Of a DNA stretch of 64,000 nucleotides, positions 20,559 to 31,133 are shown one piece after another. The position numbers and the translations under genes were made by a program. The notes beneath the pieces were generated by a model. The model searched no databases. It worked only from the letters and a program-made list of their open reading frames with translations, and had not been told where the DNA came from. Location: the NCBI GenBank assembly GCA_946408385.1, contig CAMJSB010000005.1, positions 22,435 to 86,434 on the forward strand. Direction: 5' to 3'. Positions within the stretch are counted from its first letter, which is position 1, and each line of letters begins with the position of its first letter. Origin of the DNA: an uncultured bacterium. GTDB taxonomy: Bacteria; Patescibacteriota; Gracilibacteria; Absconditabacterales; Absconditicoccaceae.

Positions 20559-21386
20559 TTAAATTTTTTCAGCGAAAATTATCATCCTTTTGTCGGTTCT
20601 TCAAATAGGATAACATCACATTAATGTGATGTATTCAGTTCAATCTTCTCAAAAATTAGTATAAGTATCATTTACATCTTTTGGTCTTACAACTACTGTT
20701 TTTATAACTTTGTATTCGTATAGTATACCATCCCATACAACCTGGATTTTATCATTTTCTTTTAGTTGAGGAATATTACGAAAAACTGTTCAATATGGGT
20801 TCTTTTTCCAATATTCTTGTGAAGTGTGTCCAAAAAAGAAAGCATTTCATCATTCTCATGGGTTTGGTGTGGTTGGATATTTAACCACTCAATTTTCTAA
20901 ATCTGAATCGAAACTGGTTTCTGTAAAATCTTCTTGGTTTGTTATATGGCTTTCAACCAAAGGGACATCTAAATTTATGGCAGGAATTATTAATCTATTT
21001 GTTGGTGGTAACATATTAAATGAAAGGTCATAGCTGTCCAAATTTTGTTGTAGGTAATGGTCCATATCCGTTGCTACCTCTTGTTCCATGGAAATTACTC
21101 CTGCATATTGTTCCACTAGATTTTCAACTTGCTGATTAGATCAATGTTGTCCGTTAAATGAAGAATTAATATCGTCTTCAGAAATTCAAAATACTTCGTT
21201 TGGAGAGAAACGATCTGTGAAATTATCGATTACTAATTGCGCGTTTGTAATTAGATAAGTTCATAGAAATAAAACAGTGAAAATTAGTCCAAGAACTTTT
21301 AGTTCTTTAAAGAATTTTGAAAATTTATAAAATTTATTTTTAGGTTGAGTTAGTACGTATTCAAGATCATTTAATGTTTGATACAT
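20559..21386 (-). CDS. Sortase (class D/E-like) with N-terminal membrane anchor
   Basis: 275 residues. One N-terminal helix (about 33-52) anchors a sortase domain: NRLIIPAINLDVPLVES, NAFFFGHTS (catalytic His about 185), then YITLMGCYPIGRTDKRMII containing the nucleophilic Cys (about 253) and the Arg. Sortases cut sorting signals and join proteins to the wall or to pilins. The usual TLxTC is here TLMGC, with Gly (UGA) in place of Thr before Cys. No LPxTG-type substrate was recognised in the window. It is followed by a small membrane protein in the same unit. Confidence 0.87.
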
Positions 21387-21556
21387 TCAAGTAATAATTG
21401 GATATAAAGTGATACATAATTATATTCTTAAAACTGAAAAAATGCAAAAAATCGGCCACTTTTTCTCAGATTTCTTTATTTAATTTAAGAACTTGATGTA
21501 TTTTTTGTTGACTTGGTGAAAATTATAGGAAAATTTGATAACTATTGGTTATAAAA

Positions 21557-21578
21557 AACCGACATTTTGGTGTCGGTT
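21557..21578 (-). terminator. Intrinsic terminator
   Basis: AACCGACA and TGTCGGTT pair around TTTTGG; the minus-strand side has TTTTTT. It lies about 95 nt past the HIT gene and ends that transcription unit. Confidence 0.8.
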
Positions 21579-21672
21579 CATTGTTTTATGTTGGTAATGT
21601 TAATAATCCACATAAGATTTTTCGCTAACGTACAGAATGACATGATTTTACTACATTCTGACTAATAAGTGT

Positions 21673-22137
21673 TTAATTCAAGGCTGCTGAATTTGTGATT
21701 TGAACTTGAATTTCTCAAAGTTCTTCCATGTTGGCTTGATCTCACATTTGAGTAGTTAGATATCATGGGTATTTATCGAAAAATACGTGTCATGGACATT
21801 CGTTTATTTGCCAATCTTCACCTAGTCCATACATTGGATAGAGCTTCAAGTGTAGGTGATTTACTCACATTCATTCCATAATCATTCATACACGCTGAAC
21901 TTTTAGACTTTTTTTGAGTATATCGATTACTTCTTTGGCGGTAGACATTAATCTTCAATAAAACTTTTCATCGTCAATCAAAAATAAATCTGAATCATAA
22001 TGTTTCTTTGGAATAACTAATGTTTGTCATTTTACGTTTGGCATGATATCCAAAAATGCTAAGAATTCGTCATTTTCCCAAATTTTGAAGCATGGAGATT
22101 CTCCATTGGCGATTTTACAGAAAATACAGTCAGACAT
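21673..22137 (-). CDS. HIT-family nucleotide-binding protein
   Basis: 154 residues beginning MSDCIFCKIANGESP and containing FLDIMPNVKGQTLVIPKKH, the standard HIT N-terminal signature. The active-site stretch is NHLHLKLYP, so the HxHxH triad appears as H-L-H-L-K, the last His being replaced by Lys. The C-terminus is slightly extended (TTQMGDQANMEEL). Family members hydrolyse dinucleoside polyphosphates or AMP-lysine adducts. The Lys change may alter activity. It is the last gene of a four-gene unit with sufD. Confidence 0.85.
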
Positions 22138-22163
22138 GATTATATTATTTTAGTAAATAAATA

Positions 22164-22580
22164 TTAGCAGAATATTAATTCACAATTGTTATTTTTTGCC
22201 CAATCTTGAATGATTTTTTTGTCGTTATTTGCTAGCCTTGCAAAGCTGATATTGTCGAGGATGAATAAAGCATTTTCATAATCATTTTTTCATTTAATTA
22301 TTCAATTTAGTATTTCAATTGAAGATTCATTCGTTTTTGAAATGTTTTTTTTGCTTGTAATGTCTCATGTAGCTAAGAATTCATCGAATGTAATCTTTTC
22401 GTTCAATAAATCTTCATAAGCTTCGAAAATAAATCAAAATTTATGAGCAATTTTCAGATTTTTATTTCATCTTTCTTCTAGTTTTTTGGCAGTAGCTGAA
22501 ATCTTTTTTTTCTCTTTAATTACAAAATCGTCATCTTCTGGCCGTAATAATTCGAGTAATAAATCAAAATATTTTTGCAT
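22164..22580 (-). CDS. Hypothetical protein in the suf unit
   Basis: 138 residues, mostly helical and charged, with no membrane segment. The C-terminus reads ENALFILDNISFARLANNDK then IIQDWAKNNNCELIFC. I do not recognise a family. It begins 3 nt after the sufD stop, strongly suggesting cotranslation, and is followed by HIT 26 nt later. The final Cys could bind a metal or cluster but this is speculation. Confidence 0.6.
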
Positions 22581-22583
22581 TGT

Positions 22584-23204
22584 TTATTGTATCATAGAAT
22601 AAAATTCTTCTTTTCATTTTTCATCCAATCATAATTTATCCACAATCTGCTCTGAATAAGAATTGATAACCATATTGATTGTTTTCTCTTCAGACAATCC
22701 ACGACTTTGCATATAGAAAAGTCTTTCTGGAGATATACGTTGAATTTTTGCTCAATGGGATGCTTTTACGTCTGGAGAATCCACTCTAAGTCATGGAATG
22801 AGAGAAATGTATTTCGCATTTCATAGTAAAAGGGTTTCTTCGTAAAGTTTAGCCTCGACATTTTTTATGTCTTTTTCTATGTGTAAATTTCCATTTAAAG
22901 TAATAGATGCATTATCTGAAGCTAAAGCAATGACATTGATTCAGACTTTTGTATTGCTTACTTTAAAATTTGTATTTATATCTAGTTTTATATTTTGATT
23001 CTCAATTGCAGGAATTAGAAAGTAACATTCAATTTTCGAATTTTCATTTTGGATATCAAAGTGGAATGAAATCTGACTGCTCTTAATTACGGCTCAAAAT
23101 TTTATATTTGAGTTAGAATCTGGAATAATTTGAAAATCATTTTCTTCATTCTCAAATTTACGCAAAATATTTTTTTCAGAATTTTTCCAAATGATTTTTT
23201 GCAT
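22584..23204 (-). CDS. sufD: Short SufD/SufB-like Fe-S assembly protein
   Basis: 206 residues. The C-terminal half has the SufBD core signature: NAKYISLIPGLRVDSPDVKA then SHGAKIQRISPERLFYMQSR, ending with the helix GLSEEKTINMVINSYSEQIV. SufD works with SufB and SufC as scaffold for iron-sulfur cluster assembly. Typical SufB/SufD are 400-480 residues, so this protein keeps only the second half of the beta-helix and the C-terminal helix. A sufC gene lies 1.6 kb away on the opposite strand. The start overlaps the upstream stop by one base. Confidence 0.8.
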
Positions 23205-23491
23205 TATTCATTTTCTGGATTTGTAAATCAAAATTCTCATTCAACATTTTCATATCCATTGTTATCATTGAAAAATCACTCTAAATCTTTCATAACATCT
23301 TCTTCAAAGTCTCATTCTTCATTCTCTGTGATGTTGATTTCGGATATTTCTCATGTCTCTGCAATATTTTCTGTTGTTATAGGTTTATCACTTATATTAT
23401 TATTTTCTCTACTTCAAAATCATAAGTATAGTATAATTCATATAATTATCAGTAATATTAATAGTAGAATGACTTTTAATTGTTTTTTCAT
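23204..23491 (-). CDS. Small acidic membrane-anchored protein
   Basis: 95 residues: a single N-terminal hydrophobic helix (about 6-24, LKVILLILLIIIGIILY) followed by an Asp/Glu/Asn-rich tail (NITENEEGDFEEDVM, ENVEGEFGFTNPENE). No family recognised. The UAA stop shares one base with the ATG of sufD (TAATG), so the two are translationally coupled. Many glycines are UGA. ATG at 23491 starts the helix directly. Confidence 0.6.
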
Positions 23492-23582
23492 TTTTTACGG
23501 TAAAAAATATAAAATGAATATAATTAATATATATTTTCATATGTTCAATTCAAATATTGGATTTTAATAAAATGATTTCAAC

Positions 23583-23611
23583 TTGACTTTTAATGAAATA
23601 TTATGTATAAT
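23583..23611 (+). promoter_or_regulatory. Sigma70-type promoter
   Basis: TTGACT (23583-23588), 17-nt spacer, TATAAT (23606-23611), 34 nt before the next plus-strand gene. Confidence 0.75.
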
Positions 23612-23645
23612 ATGCATATCTTTATCTTTATATATACTATATATC

Positions 23646-24365
23646 ATGGGTGCAACAAATAATCTTAGTTATGATGCATGGAAAGAATATTTAAAAAATG
23701 ATAAAGACATGAATTCGAAGTGGAAATCTTTGATTGAATTATGAGAAAATGTTAAAAAGGATTTAAAAGAAAATTTGAATTCTTTACCTTATTCAGAGGC
23801 TTTAAAAAGAAGAAGATTTTTAACTGCAAGAAATATTTTTAATATAATCAGTACTGCAAAAGAAAAACCAAATTTTGACTGGAAACAAAAGCTAATTTTT
23901 AATGAAAAGGATGAACGTGATGAATATGTTATTCAATGTAAAAATCCTTCAAGCGATTATATTTTTAGGAGAATTAAAGAAGAAAGATGAGTGGCAAATA
24001 TGCATTGAGAAAGTATAAATAAGTATTTACAACCTGTAGCGGATAAAATTTGGGCATTAAAAGAGACTCTTAGAGTTTCTATTCAAACTGAGACTAAACC
24101 ATCAGATTTGTCTTATGAAGCCATGAAAACTGAAGTCAAAAAAGATGAATGAGCAGAAAATCATTATGGGTGAGATGATGAAAATATTATGAATGATGAT
24201 GGAGATATAGTTCTAAATCCAAAATATGAACACATTCCTAATGAAGAAAAAGTTCAAGAGGAGGGAGATGTAGAAGATAAGACGAAAACTGGAGATAAAA
24301 AGGTTGAAAAAGAGAAAAAATCTGATTCAAGACAACTAGAAATTCCATTTGACTATGAAGATTAA
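23646..24365 (+). CDS. Hypothetical protein with acidic C-terminal tail
   Basis: 239 residues with no membrane segment or signal. The first 150 residues are basic-to-neutral and helical (LKRRRFLTARNIFNIISTA; KYLQPVADKIWALKETLRV). The last 80 are very acidic with Lys/Glu runs and end in RQLEIPFDYED. Such a tail can be a protein-binding element; the ending also looks like short interaction motifs. No family recognised. It has its own consensus promoter. Most of its few glycines are UGA. Confidence 0.6.
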
Positions 24366-24399
24366 AATAAAAAATATCAAAAAATAAAAATTTAAAATT

Positions 24400-24711
24400 A
24401 TGAAAAAGGTATTATTATTCATTTGGCTATGTATAACAGGTTTGCTATCAGTAGTAATATCCGTGTTATGTGTAGACTGGTGGCTTGGTGGAGGCTATGC
24501 AGGGATTCTTAATCACAACTATGAGCCGGCGTATCTTTCACAAGTTTGGGAAATTGTATCTCACATCTACACTTGGACTCCAGAAGGAACATTGTTTAGG
24601 GGAATTTTCTTTCTGGTTGCATTCGTCATAATGTTTGGATTGCCCATAGTATTAGCAGTGTACCTTTACAAACAAACTCTAAAAATTTACAAGAAGTATC
24701 GGGAGCTATAA
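24400..24711 (+). CDS. UGA-free two-helix membrane protein
   Basis: 103 residues with an N-terminal helix (about 3-27, KVLLFIWLCITGLLSVVISV), a Trp/Gly/Tyr-rich outside segment (DWWLGGGYAGILNHNYEPAY) and a second helix (about 68-92) before a basic end (YKQTLKIYKKYREL). Unknown family. All eight glycines use GGN, none UGA, unlike both neighbours, and the gene has more G+C. The stop codon lies in the loop of a terminator hairpin. It is one of three small UGA-free genes in the window. Confidence 0.68.
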   Translation: MKKVLLFIWLCITGLLSVVISVLCVDWWLGGGYAGILNHNYEPAYLSQVWEIVSHIYTWTPEGTLFRGIFFLVAFVIMFGLPIVLAVYLYKQTLKIYKKYREL

Positions 24712-24726
24712 CTCTCGATATTTTTT
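24697..24726 (+). terminator. Intrinsic terminator
   Basis: TATCGGGAG and CTCTCGATA pair around CTATAA, which contains the stop codon of the 24400 gene, followed by six T. Confidence 0.8.
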
Positions 24727-24757
24727 AAAAAATTAATTTGTTTGTATTTCAATAATA

Positions 24758-24785
24758 AATTCCTATCCTATGGTAGGAATTTTTA
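24758..24785 (+). terminator. Second hairpin, terminator or sufC leader element
   Basis: AATTCCTA and TAGGAATT pair around TCCTATGG, followed by TTTATTTT, 16 nt before the sufC start. It is either a tandem terminator or an attenuator-like leader for sufC. Confidence 0.5.
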
Positions 24786-24800
24786 TTTTGAATTGTATTT

Positions 24801-25517
24801 ATGCTTTCAATCAAGAATTTATCTGTATCTGTATGAGAAAAAGAAATATTAAATCAGATTTCTTGTAATTTTGAGTTAGGTAAAAATTATTGTATACTAT
24901 GAAAAAACGGTAGCTGAAAATCATCATTGGCTATGACTTTGATGTGAAATCCAAAATATAAAATCATAAACGGAGAAATTACTTTGGACTGAGAAAATTT
25001 ATCGGATTTATCGCCAGACAAAAGAGCTAAACTCTGAATTTTCTTGGCATTCCAAAATATCCCAGAGATTCCATGAGTTAAGTTATTTGAATTTTTGAAA
25101 TGAGTTTATGATAATTCGGTCAAAACTACGACATTTATGGAATTCAAGAAATTGATTGAGCCAATTTTGGATGAGCTTCAGCTTTCCAAAGACTTTCTTT
25201 GGCGTGATCTGAATGTGGGATTTAGTGGATGAGAACGTAGAAAATTAGAAATCCTTCAGATGAAATTATTAAATCCTAAATACATAATTCTCGATGAAAT
25301 AGATTCATGACTAGATGTGGATGCTTTTAAAGTGGTTGCAGAAATGCTCAAATCTCTTTCTACAGACCAGAATTCATTCATCATTATTACACATATATTC
25401 ACGATATTGAATTATTTGAATATTGATGAAACGATAGTCTTGGAAAGATGAAAAATTGTAGAAACTTGATGATGAGAAATTGCTCAAAGGATAAAAGAAA
25501 ACTGATTCAAAAAATAA
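24801..25517 (+). CDS. sufC: Fe-S assembly ATPase SufC
   Basis: 238-residue ABC ATPase. Walker A is CILGKNGSGKSSLAM, the signature is VGFSGGERRKLEILQMKLL and Walker B is YIILDEIDSGLDVDAFKVV. The SGGERRK and DEIDSGLDVDA forms are diagnostic for SufC, which energises the SufBD scaffold. In Walker A two of the three conserved glycines are UGA-coded, as is one of the signature pair. Normal length. It is the first gene of a unit with alr (27-nt gap), and away from the sufD gene. Confidence 0.93.
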
Positions 25518-25543
25518 ATTTTATGTTATAAATTATAAACAAA

Positions 25544-26680
25544 ATGTTCTCTTTCATAAAAGATCGATTCAAACCAAACATCGAACCTATGAATCATATT
25601 TATATCAGTAGGTCTAATTTGTTATATAATTATAAATATTTGCAGTCACTAAAACCAAATGCGGATTTATTTCCTGTGATTAAGTCTAATGCTTATGGAC
25701 ATGGTATAGATCAGATTTTACAGATTTATAAGTGATTGCCTATCAAATATATTGTAGTAGATTCTTTCCCTGAATATAATATCGTGATGCGTCATAGCAA
25801 ATTTAATGTACTACTTTTGTGAGAAACTTTGCCTGTAAATTATGAAAAGTTTAATTTCAAAAGAACTACATTCTGTGTTTATAATTTGGAAACTTTACAA
25901 GTTTTAGCAAAACTAAATAAAAAGCTGAAAATCCATCTATTCTTGAATACAGGAATGAATCGTGAATGAATAGATGCAGATTTATTACCAAATGCATTAG
26001 AATTTTTGAAAGATTATCCAAAAATTGAAATTGAATGAGTAATGTCGCACTTATTTTCTGCAAATTCTATGGATATAGAAAAGCAAGTGGATGCATTCAA
26101 AATGATGTATCAGCAAGTTTTAGATTATTGACATAGTCCGACTTATCGTCATATTGGAGCTAGTATTTGATTGTTAAAACTTCAGGACGATTTTTTCAAT
26201 GCATATCGTCCATGATTAGCTCTTTATGGATATAATCCATTATCAGAGGATGATTCAGATTTCGATTTATGAGAAAAATTGCAGCCAGCTTTGTCTCTGT
26301 CTTCAGTTATAGTTGCGATAAATTCGGTGCCATATAATGAGTGAGTTTCTTATGACCCACAGTGGAAACAATTAGACAAATCTGACAAAATCACGGTTAC
26401 AGTTCCATTTGGATATGCAGAATGAATGCCTCGCTCAGTTCGTGAAAAAATAGAGATTAGTCATGAAGATGGAGATTTGAAACAAATTGGAAATGTGTGT
26501 ATGAATCTCTCATGTTACTTATGAAATGAAAAAGTGCTTATTTGAGATAAAGTTTGGCTTTTGGGAAAAGATCAGAAACTAGATAATTCAGTTTCATGAC
26601 GGGCAAAAGCTGCAGGGACTATCCCTTATGAGATATTAGTTCATTTGGATAGAGGAATTAGAAGGGAAATTGTAGATTAA
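25544..26680 (+). CDS. alr: Alanine racemase
   Basis: 378-residue PLP enzyme making D-alanine for peptidoglycan. The PLP lysine is in FPVIKSNAYGHG (Lys 47). Other landmarks are FLNTGMNREGI, GVMSHLFSAN, RHIGASIGLL, RPGLALYGYNP and TVPFGYAEGMPRSV, the last holding the catalytic Tyr of the GYADG segment. ICG/C-type stretch GNVCMNLSCYL is also usual. Length is normal. It is downstream of sufC and ends at a bidirectional terminator. It fits with MurF (34276), which uses D-Ala-D-Ala. Confidence 0.94.
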
Positions 26681-26698
26681 GATGATCTTATAATGAAT

Positions 26699-26730
26699 AA
26701 AAGCTATCCATATAGGATAGCTTTTATTTT
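26699..26730. terminator. Bidirectional intrinsic terminator
   Basis: AAAAGCTATCC and GGATAGCTTTT pair around ATATA, with T-tract and A-rich flanks, between convergent alr and the zinc-protease-like gene. Confidence 0.88.
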
Positions 26731-26739
26731 TTAATTTAG

Positions 26740-27558
26740 TTAATCTTGTAATGAACAAATTGCTTTTTTATAAGATTTTTTATTAACCCGATTTTTGTAT
26801 TCTTCTTCATCCATATATCATTGTTGAATGTAGTTTCATGCAATTATAATTCCAAGATCATTTAAATGCTTTATAAATTCAGGATTCTCTTGTATTTTTT
26901 CTTTGATAAGGTCATAAATATTTCCATTTAAGTAATCATTTATCATTTTTTCTCAATCTTTAGTTCAATACAAAAGTTCTGAAAACTTTAAAGCAAAAGG
27001 TTCTATCTCTCAATACCAAAATAAATCAGAAAAATTTTTATTTAGGATATCCCCTTTGAATTCTAGTTTACATTCTTTTTTTGGATATTTTTTGTTGTAA
27101 CGAAGTGATATTATTTTTTGTGCGATTGCTTGAGCGAAATATTCAAATAGTAGTGTGAATCCTCGTATATTTTCATCTGAATAATCTTCTTCAAGTTGCT
27201 GATTATTTATAGATAAAGTATGAGTATATTCGTGGAATAATGTCTCATAAAAATATTCTTGATAATTTCTTCTTAGTTTTTTGGCTTCTTTTTTTAATTG
27301 GGAGGTGTTTATTAGAATTGTATATTTCCCATTATCGTATTGTGTTTTTCATGCTCGAGACTCATCATCATATTGTACTTCTACAATAGTGGCATTTTTT
27401 AGATTATCATAAAATCTAGGTAATTCTCAAAATATAGCTTCTAAATTTTGCAAATAATCTCATTTATTAAATGCATAGCATATATTTGCTGTATCCGGAT
27501 TCTTTGATAATTTACATTTATTACAATTAATACGACCCGTCCTACATTCAAGATTCAT
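26740..27558 (-). CDS. Putative zinc metalloprotease of unknown family (HEYTH)
   Basis: 272 residues without signal peptide. The N-terminus has a Cys cluster (CRTGRINCNKCKLSK, then NICY) that looks able to bind a metal. TLFHEYTHTLS (109-113) is a HExxH-type zinc site, preceded by ILINTSQLKKEAKKL. About 25-35 residues later LLFEYFAQAIA supplies a Glu that could be the third ligand (inference). No known family recognised. A second HExxH protein in the window (47151) is not similar apart from the motif. It stands alone between terminator and ppsA. Confidence 0.6.
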
Positions 27559-27616
27559 AATAAATATTTATGTATTAAATTGATATTATAGAATCATTTA
27601 TAATGTTCAGATTTTT

Positions 27617-30076
27617 TTATTTCTTTGTAACTTTCTTAGTTACTTTTTTTGTAGCTCATTTCTTCAATTTTTTTTCGATTTCAGCTACTGCTAATCTTGT
27701 CTTAATCATTGTGTCTGGATTCAAAGACATTGATTCGATTCCACATTCTACCAAAAATTTAGCGAATTCTGGATAATCAGATGGAGCCTGTCCACAGATT
27801 CAGATATATTTTTTCTTCTTTGTAGCTACTTCGATGACTTTTTTAATCATCTTTTTGATAGCTTCATTATTTTCATCGTAAATATCTGAAACTAATTCTG
27901 AATCTCTATCTACTCATAGGATTAATTGAGTAAGGTCGTTTGAACCGATACTAAATCCGTCAAATACTTCCAAGAATTCTTCGGCAAGGATTACATTTGA
28001 AGGGATTTCACACATTCACATAACTTTTAGTCCATTCTTACCTTGCTTTAATCCAAATGAAGCCATGGTTTTAATTACTTTTTTAGCTTCATCTACTGTT
28101 CTTGGAAATGGGATCATCACATCTAGATTATCTAATCCCATTTCTTCTCTAACTTTAAGAACAGCTTTACATTCTAGACCGAAAGCTTCTTTATAATTTT
28201 CTGAATAGTATCTAGAAGCTCATCTCCATCCAATCATTGGATTGTCTTCCTTTGGTTCAAATTGTGCTCATCCAATAAGATTTGCATATTCATTAGATTT
28301 GAAATCTGATAATCTAAGGATTACTCTCTTTGGATAGAATGCAGCAGCAATTGTAGCTACTCATTCAGCTAATTTATCGATAAAATAATCAGCTTTATTT
28401 TTGTATCCTACAGTTAAATCAGTAATTTGTTTTTTAACATTAGCATCTTTTAGTTCATTGAAACGAAGAAGTGCTAATGGGTGAACTTTAATATAAGAAT
28501 TGATGATAAATTCTTCTCTAGCAAGTCCAACTCCATCATTAGGAATGAAACTTTCTTCAAATGCTTGTTCAGGAGAACCTACATTCATTGTAATATGAGT
28601 TTTTGTTTCTGGAAGTTTTGCGATGTTGATTTCGTTTACTTTAAATGGAAGTTTTCCTTTATAAACGATACCAGCACTTCCTCCACTACAGTCTACTGTA
28701 ATATCTTTTCATTGAGGGATAACTTCTGTTCCGTTGTTAGTACCTACTACACAAGGGATTCCTAGTTCACGAGAAATGATAGCGGCATGACATGTTCTTC
28801 CTCATCTATTTGTTACGATAGCTGAAGCAATTTTCATGATTGGTTCCCAGTCAGGATCAGTCATGTCAGTAACTAGTACTTCTCCTTTTTTGAATTTGTT
28901 AATATCTGCTACATCTTTAATTACGTTAGCTTTACCTGCCCCAATTTTTTCACCTACAGATCTTCCTTGAACGATAACTTCACCTTTCTTTTCTAGTTCA
29001 TAAGTCTTTAGAACTGACATATCTGTATTTGAGTGAACAGTTTCAGGTCTGGCTTGAACGATAAATAATTCTCCAGTTTTACCATCTTTAGCCCATTCTG
29101 TATCCATAGGACAGAATTTTCATTTCTTTTTAGAATAATGGTCTTCGATAATAACTACTTGTTTAGCAAGATTCAAAACTTCATCATCTGTAAGAGTAAG
29201 TTTTTTTCTATCAGCTTCAGGTACTGAAATATTCTTTGTTGGAGAAACTCCAGAATTTGAGTAAATCATTTTGATGGCTTTTTCTCCGACTTTCTTTGAA
29301 AGGATAGCTTTCTTTCCTTTTCTAAGAGATGGTTTGAAAATATACCATTCATCTGGATTTACTGCACCTTGTACTACATTTTCTCATAGTCAATAAGCAC
29401 CAGTCAAAAGTACGGCATCTTTAAATCCTGACTCTGTATCTATAGAAAACATCACTCCACTACATGCAAGATCACTTCTTACCATCTTTTGAACAGTAAT
29501 TGAAAGTGCAATAGAGAAGTGGTCGAAATGCTTATCTTGCCTATAGGAAATAGCTCTATTTGTGAATAATGATGCAAAACATCTTTTACATGCATCGATA
29601 ATTGATTCATATCCAAAGATATTCAAATATGTATCTTGTTGACCAGCAAATGAAGCATCTGGGAGATCTTCTGCAGTTGCAGAACTTCTAACAGCTACGT
29701 CTACATTTTTTCAGTAGATTTTTTCCATTTTTTTGTATGATTCGATAATTGCTTTAGTCAAATCTTCAGGGAATTCGAGAGATTTAATCAAAGATCTTAC
29801 TCTAGAACCTCTCTGAGCTAAATTATCCATATCTGAAGTATCCAAATCTGATAAAATTTCTTTGATTTTTTTATCTGCTCATGTTTCTTTTAATAAATAA
29901 CGATAAGCATATGCTGTAATAGCAAATCCGTTTGGAATATTTACTCCTTTTGGAACGAGATTTCTATACATTTCTCCAAGTGAGGCATTTTTACCTCCGA
30001 CATAAGGTACATCTTCGATTCCGATTTCATCGAATCGTAAGATAAATTTGTTTTCTTTTCAGTTTGTTTTTTTCAT
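27617..30076 (-). CDS. ppsA: Phosphoenolpyruvate synthase
   Basis: 819 residues. The N-terminal ATP-grasp part contains [15 protein letters not shown] and [20 protein letters not shown]. The swivelling domain has [21 protein letters not shown] with the phosphorylated His (about 428). The C-terminal PEP-binding barrel has [10 protein letters not shown] and [12 protein letters not shown] then VDRDS. The enzyme makes PEP, AMP and Pi from pyruvate and ATP, or runs in reverse. An Ala/Lys-rich tail ([15 protein letters not shown]) is extra. Glycines are mostly GGA here, with roughly a dozen UGA, fewer than in envelope genes. It is last in an operon with pyk and AMP phosphorylase. Confidence 0.95.
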
Positions 30077-30103
30077 TTTGTTATTTTTTTATATATAAAA
30101 ATC

Positions 30104-31111
30104 TTAAATATATTTCTCAGCTTCATTGATAATTTTGTTCATCACTTTGATACAAGCGACTGGATGCTTTCACATTGATGTTTCTCATGAAAGCATGAGA
30201 TAGTCAGCTCACTGTGAAACTGCATAAAATATATCAGATACTTCAGCTCTAGTTGGAAGGTTATTTGTTATCATACTTTCAAGCATTTGTGTGGCTACAA
30301 TCACTTTTTTCCCTTTTCTCTTTGTTTTTTGAATCAGATTGATTTGATGAGAAGGAATTGTTTCTACAGGTACTTCTGCTCATAAATCTCATCTAGCCAC
30401 CATAATCGCATCAGCACTTCTTATAATTCATGCAATATTATCAATTCATTCTTGATTTTCGATTTTTGCGATTACTTTCAAATGGGCTCATCCATTTTTA
30501 TACATAAATTCTTTTAACTCTTGGATATCTTCTTCTTTCCTAGCAAAACTAAGTGCAACATATGACATATTTTGTTCAATTCAGAATAGAATATCGTCTT
30601 TGTCTTTATCTGTGAGTCATGGTAATCTGATTGGAATCCCAGGTAAATTTACATGTCTTCTAGATGTGATGGTAGCATCATTTTCTGCAACTCAGATTAC
30701 ATAATTAGTTGCTTTTTTGGTAATTCTGATATCTAGAAGTCATGATTCTATCCTTACTAAACTTCAGATTTCTACGTCTTTGATAATATATGGATAATCC
30801 ACATACATGATTTTATCATTTTTTACTAGAGATGAATCTACTACGATTTTGATTTCTTCTCATTTTACATAATCTACTGGATTCTCAAGTTCTCAAGTCC
30901 TAATTCCTGGACCTTTTGTATCCAAGAGAAATGCAAATTTGTTTCATACAGCACGTTCAACTTCTCTTGCAGATTGGATTACTTCTTTCATCCAATCATG
31001 AGTGGCATGAGAACAATTAAATCTTAGAATTCTGACTCAATTCTCGTATAGCTGTTTCAGCTTTTCTGGGGATTGTGTTGCTGGTCAGATTGTTGCAATA
31101 ATTCAAGGCAT
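30104..31111 (-). CDS. pyk: Pyruvate kinase, short form lacking the C-terminal domain
   Basis: 335 residues. Landmarks: ATIGPATQSPEKLKQLYENG, RFNCSHATHDWM, FLLDTKGPGIRTG, NLPGIPIRLPGLTDKDKDDI, VIAKIENQEGIDN, MVARGDLGAEVP, KKVIVATQMLESM and ADYLMLSGETSMGKHP. These cover the A and B domains with the K+/Mg2+/ADP sites. The chain ends at NKIINEAEKYI, where most enzymes (about 470 residues) continue into the allosteric C domain. It converts PEP plus ADP to pyruvate plus ATP. Spacing is 27 nt to ppsA and 22 nt from the AMP phosphorylase stop, so one operon. Confidence 0.93.
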
Positions 31112-31133
31112 TTTCTTTCATTAAAATATAAAT

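Noticed and set aside
23130-23567. Plus-strand 145-codon open frame over sufD and the small acidic gene
   Set aside because: The minus strand encodes a recognisable SufD core; the plus frame is low-complexity Ser/Phe-rich shadow.
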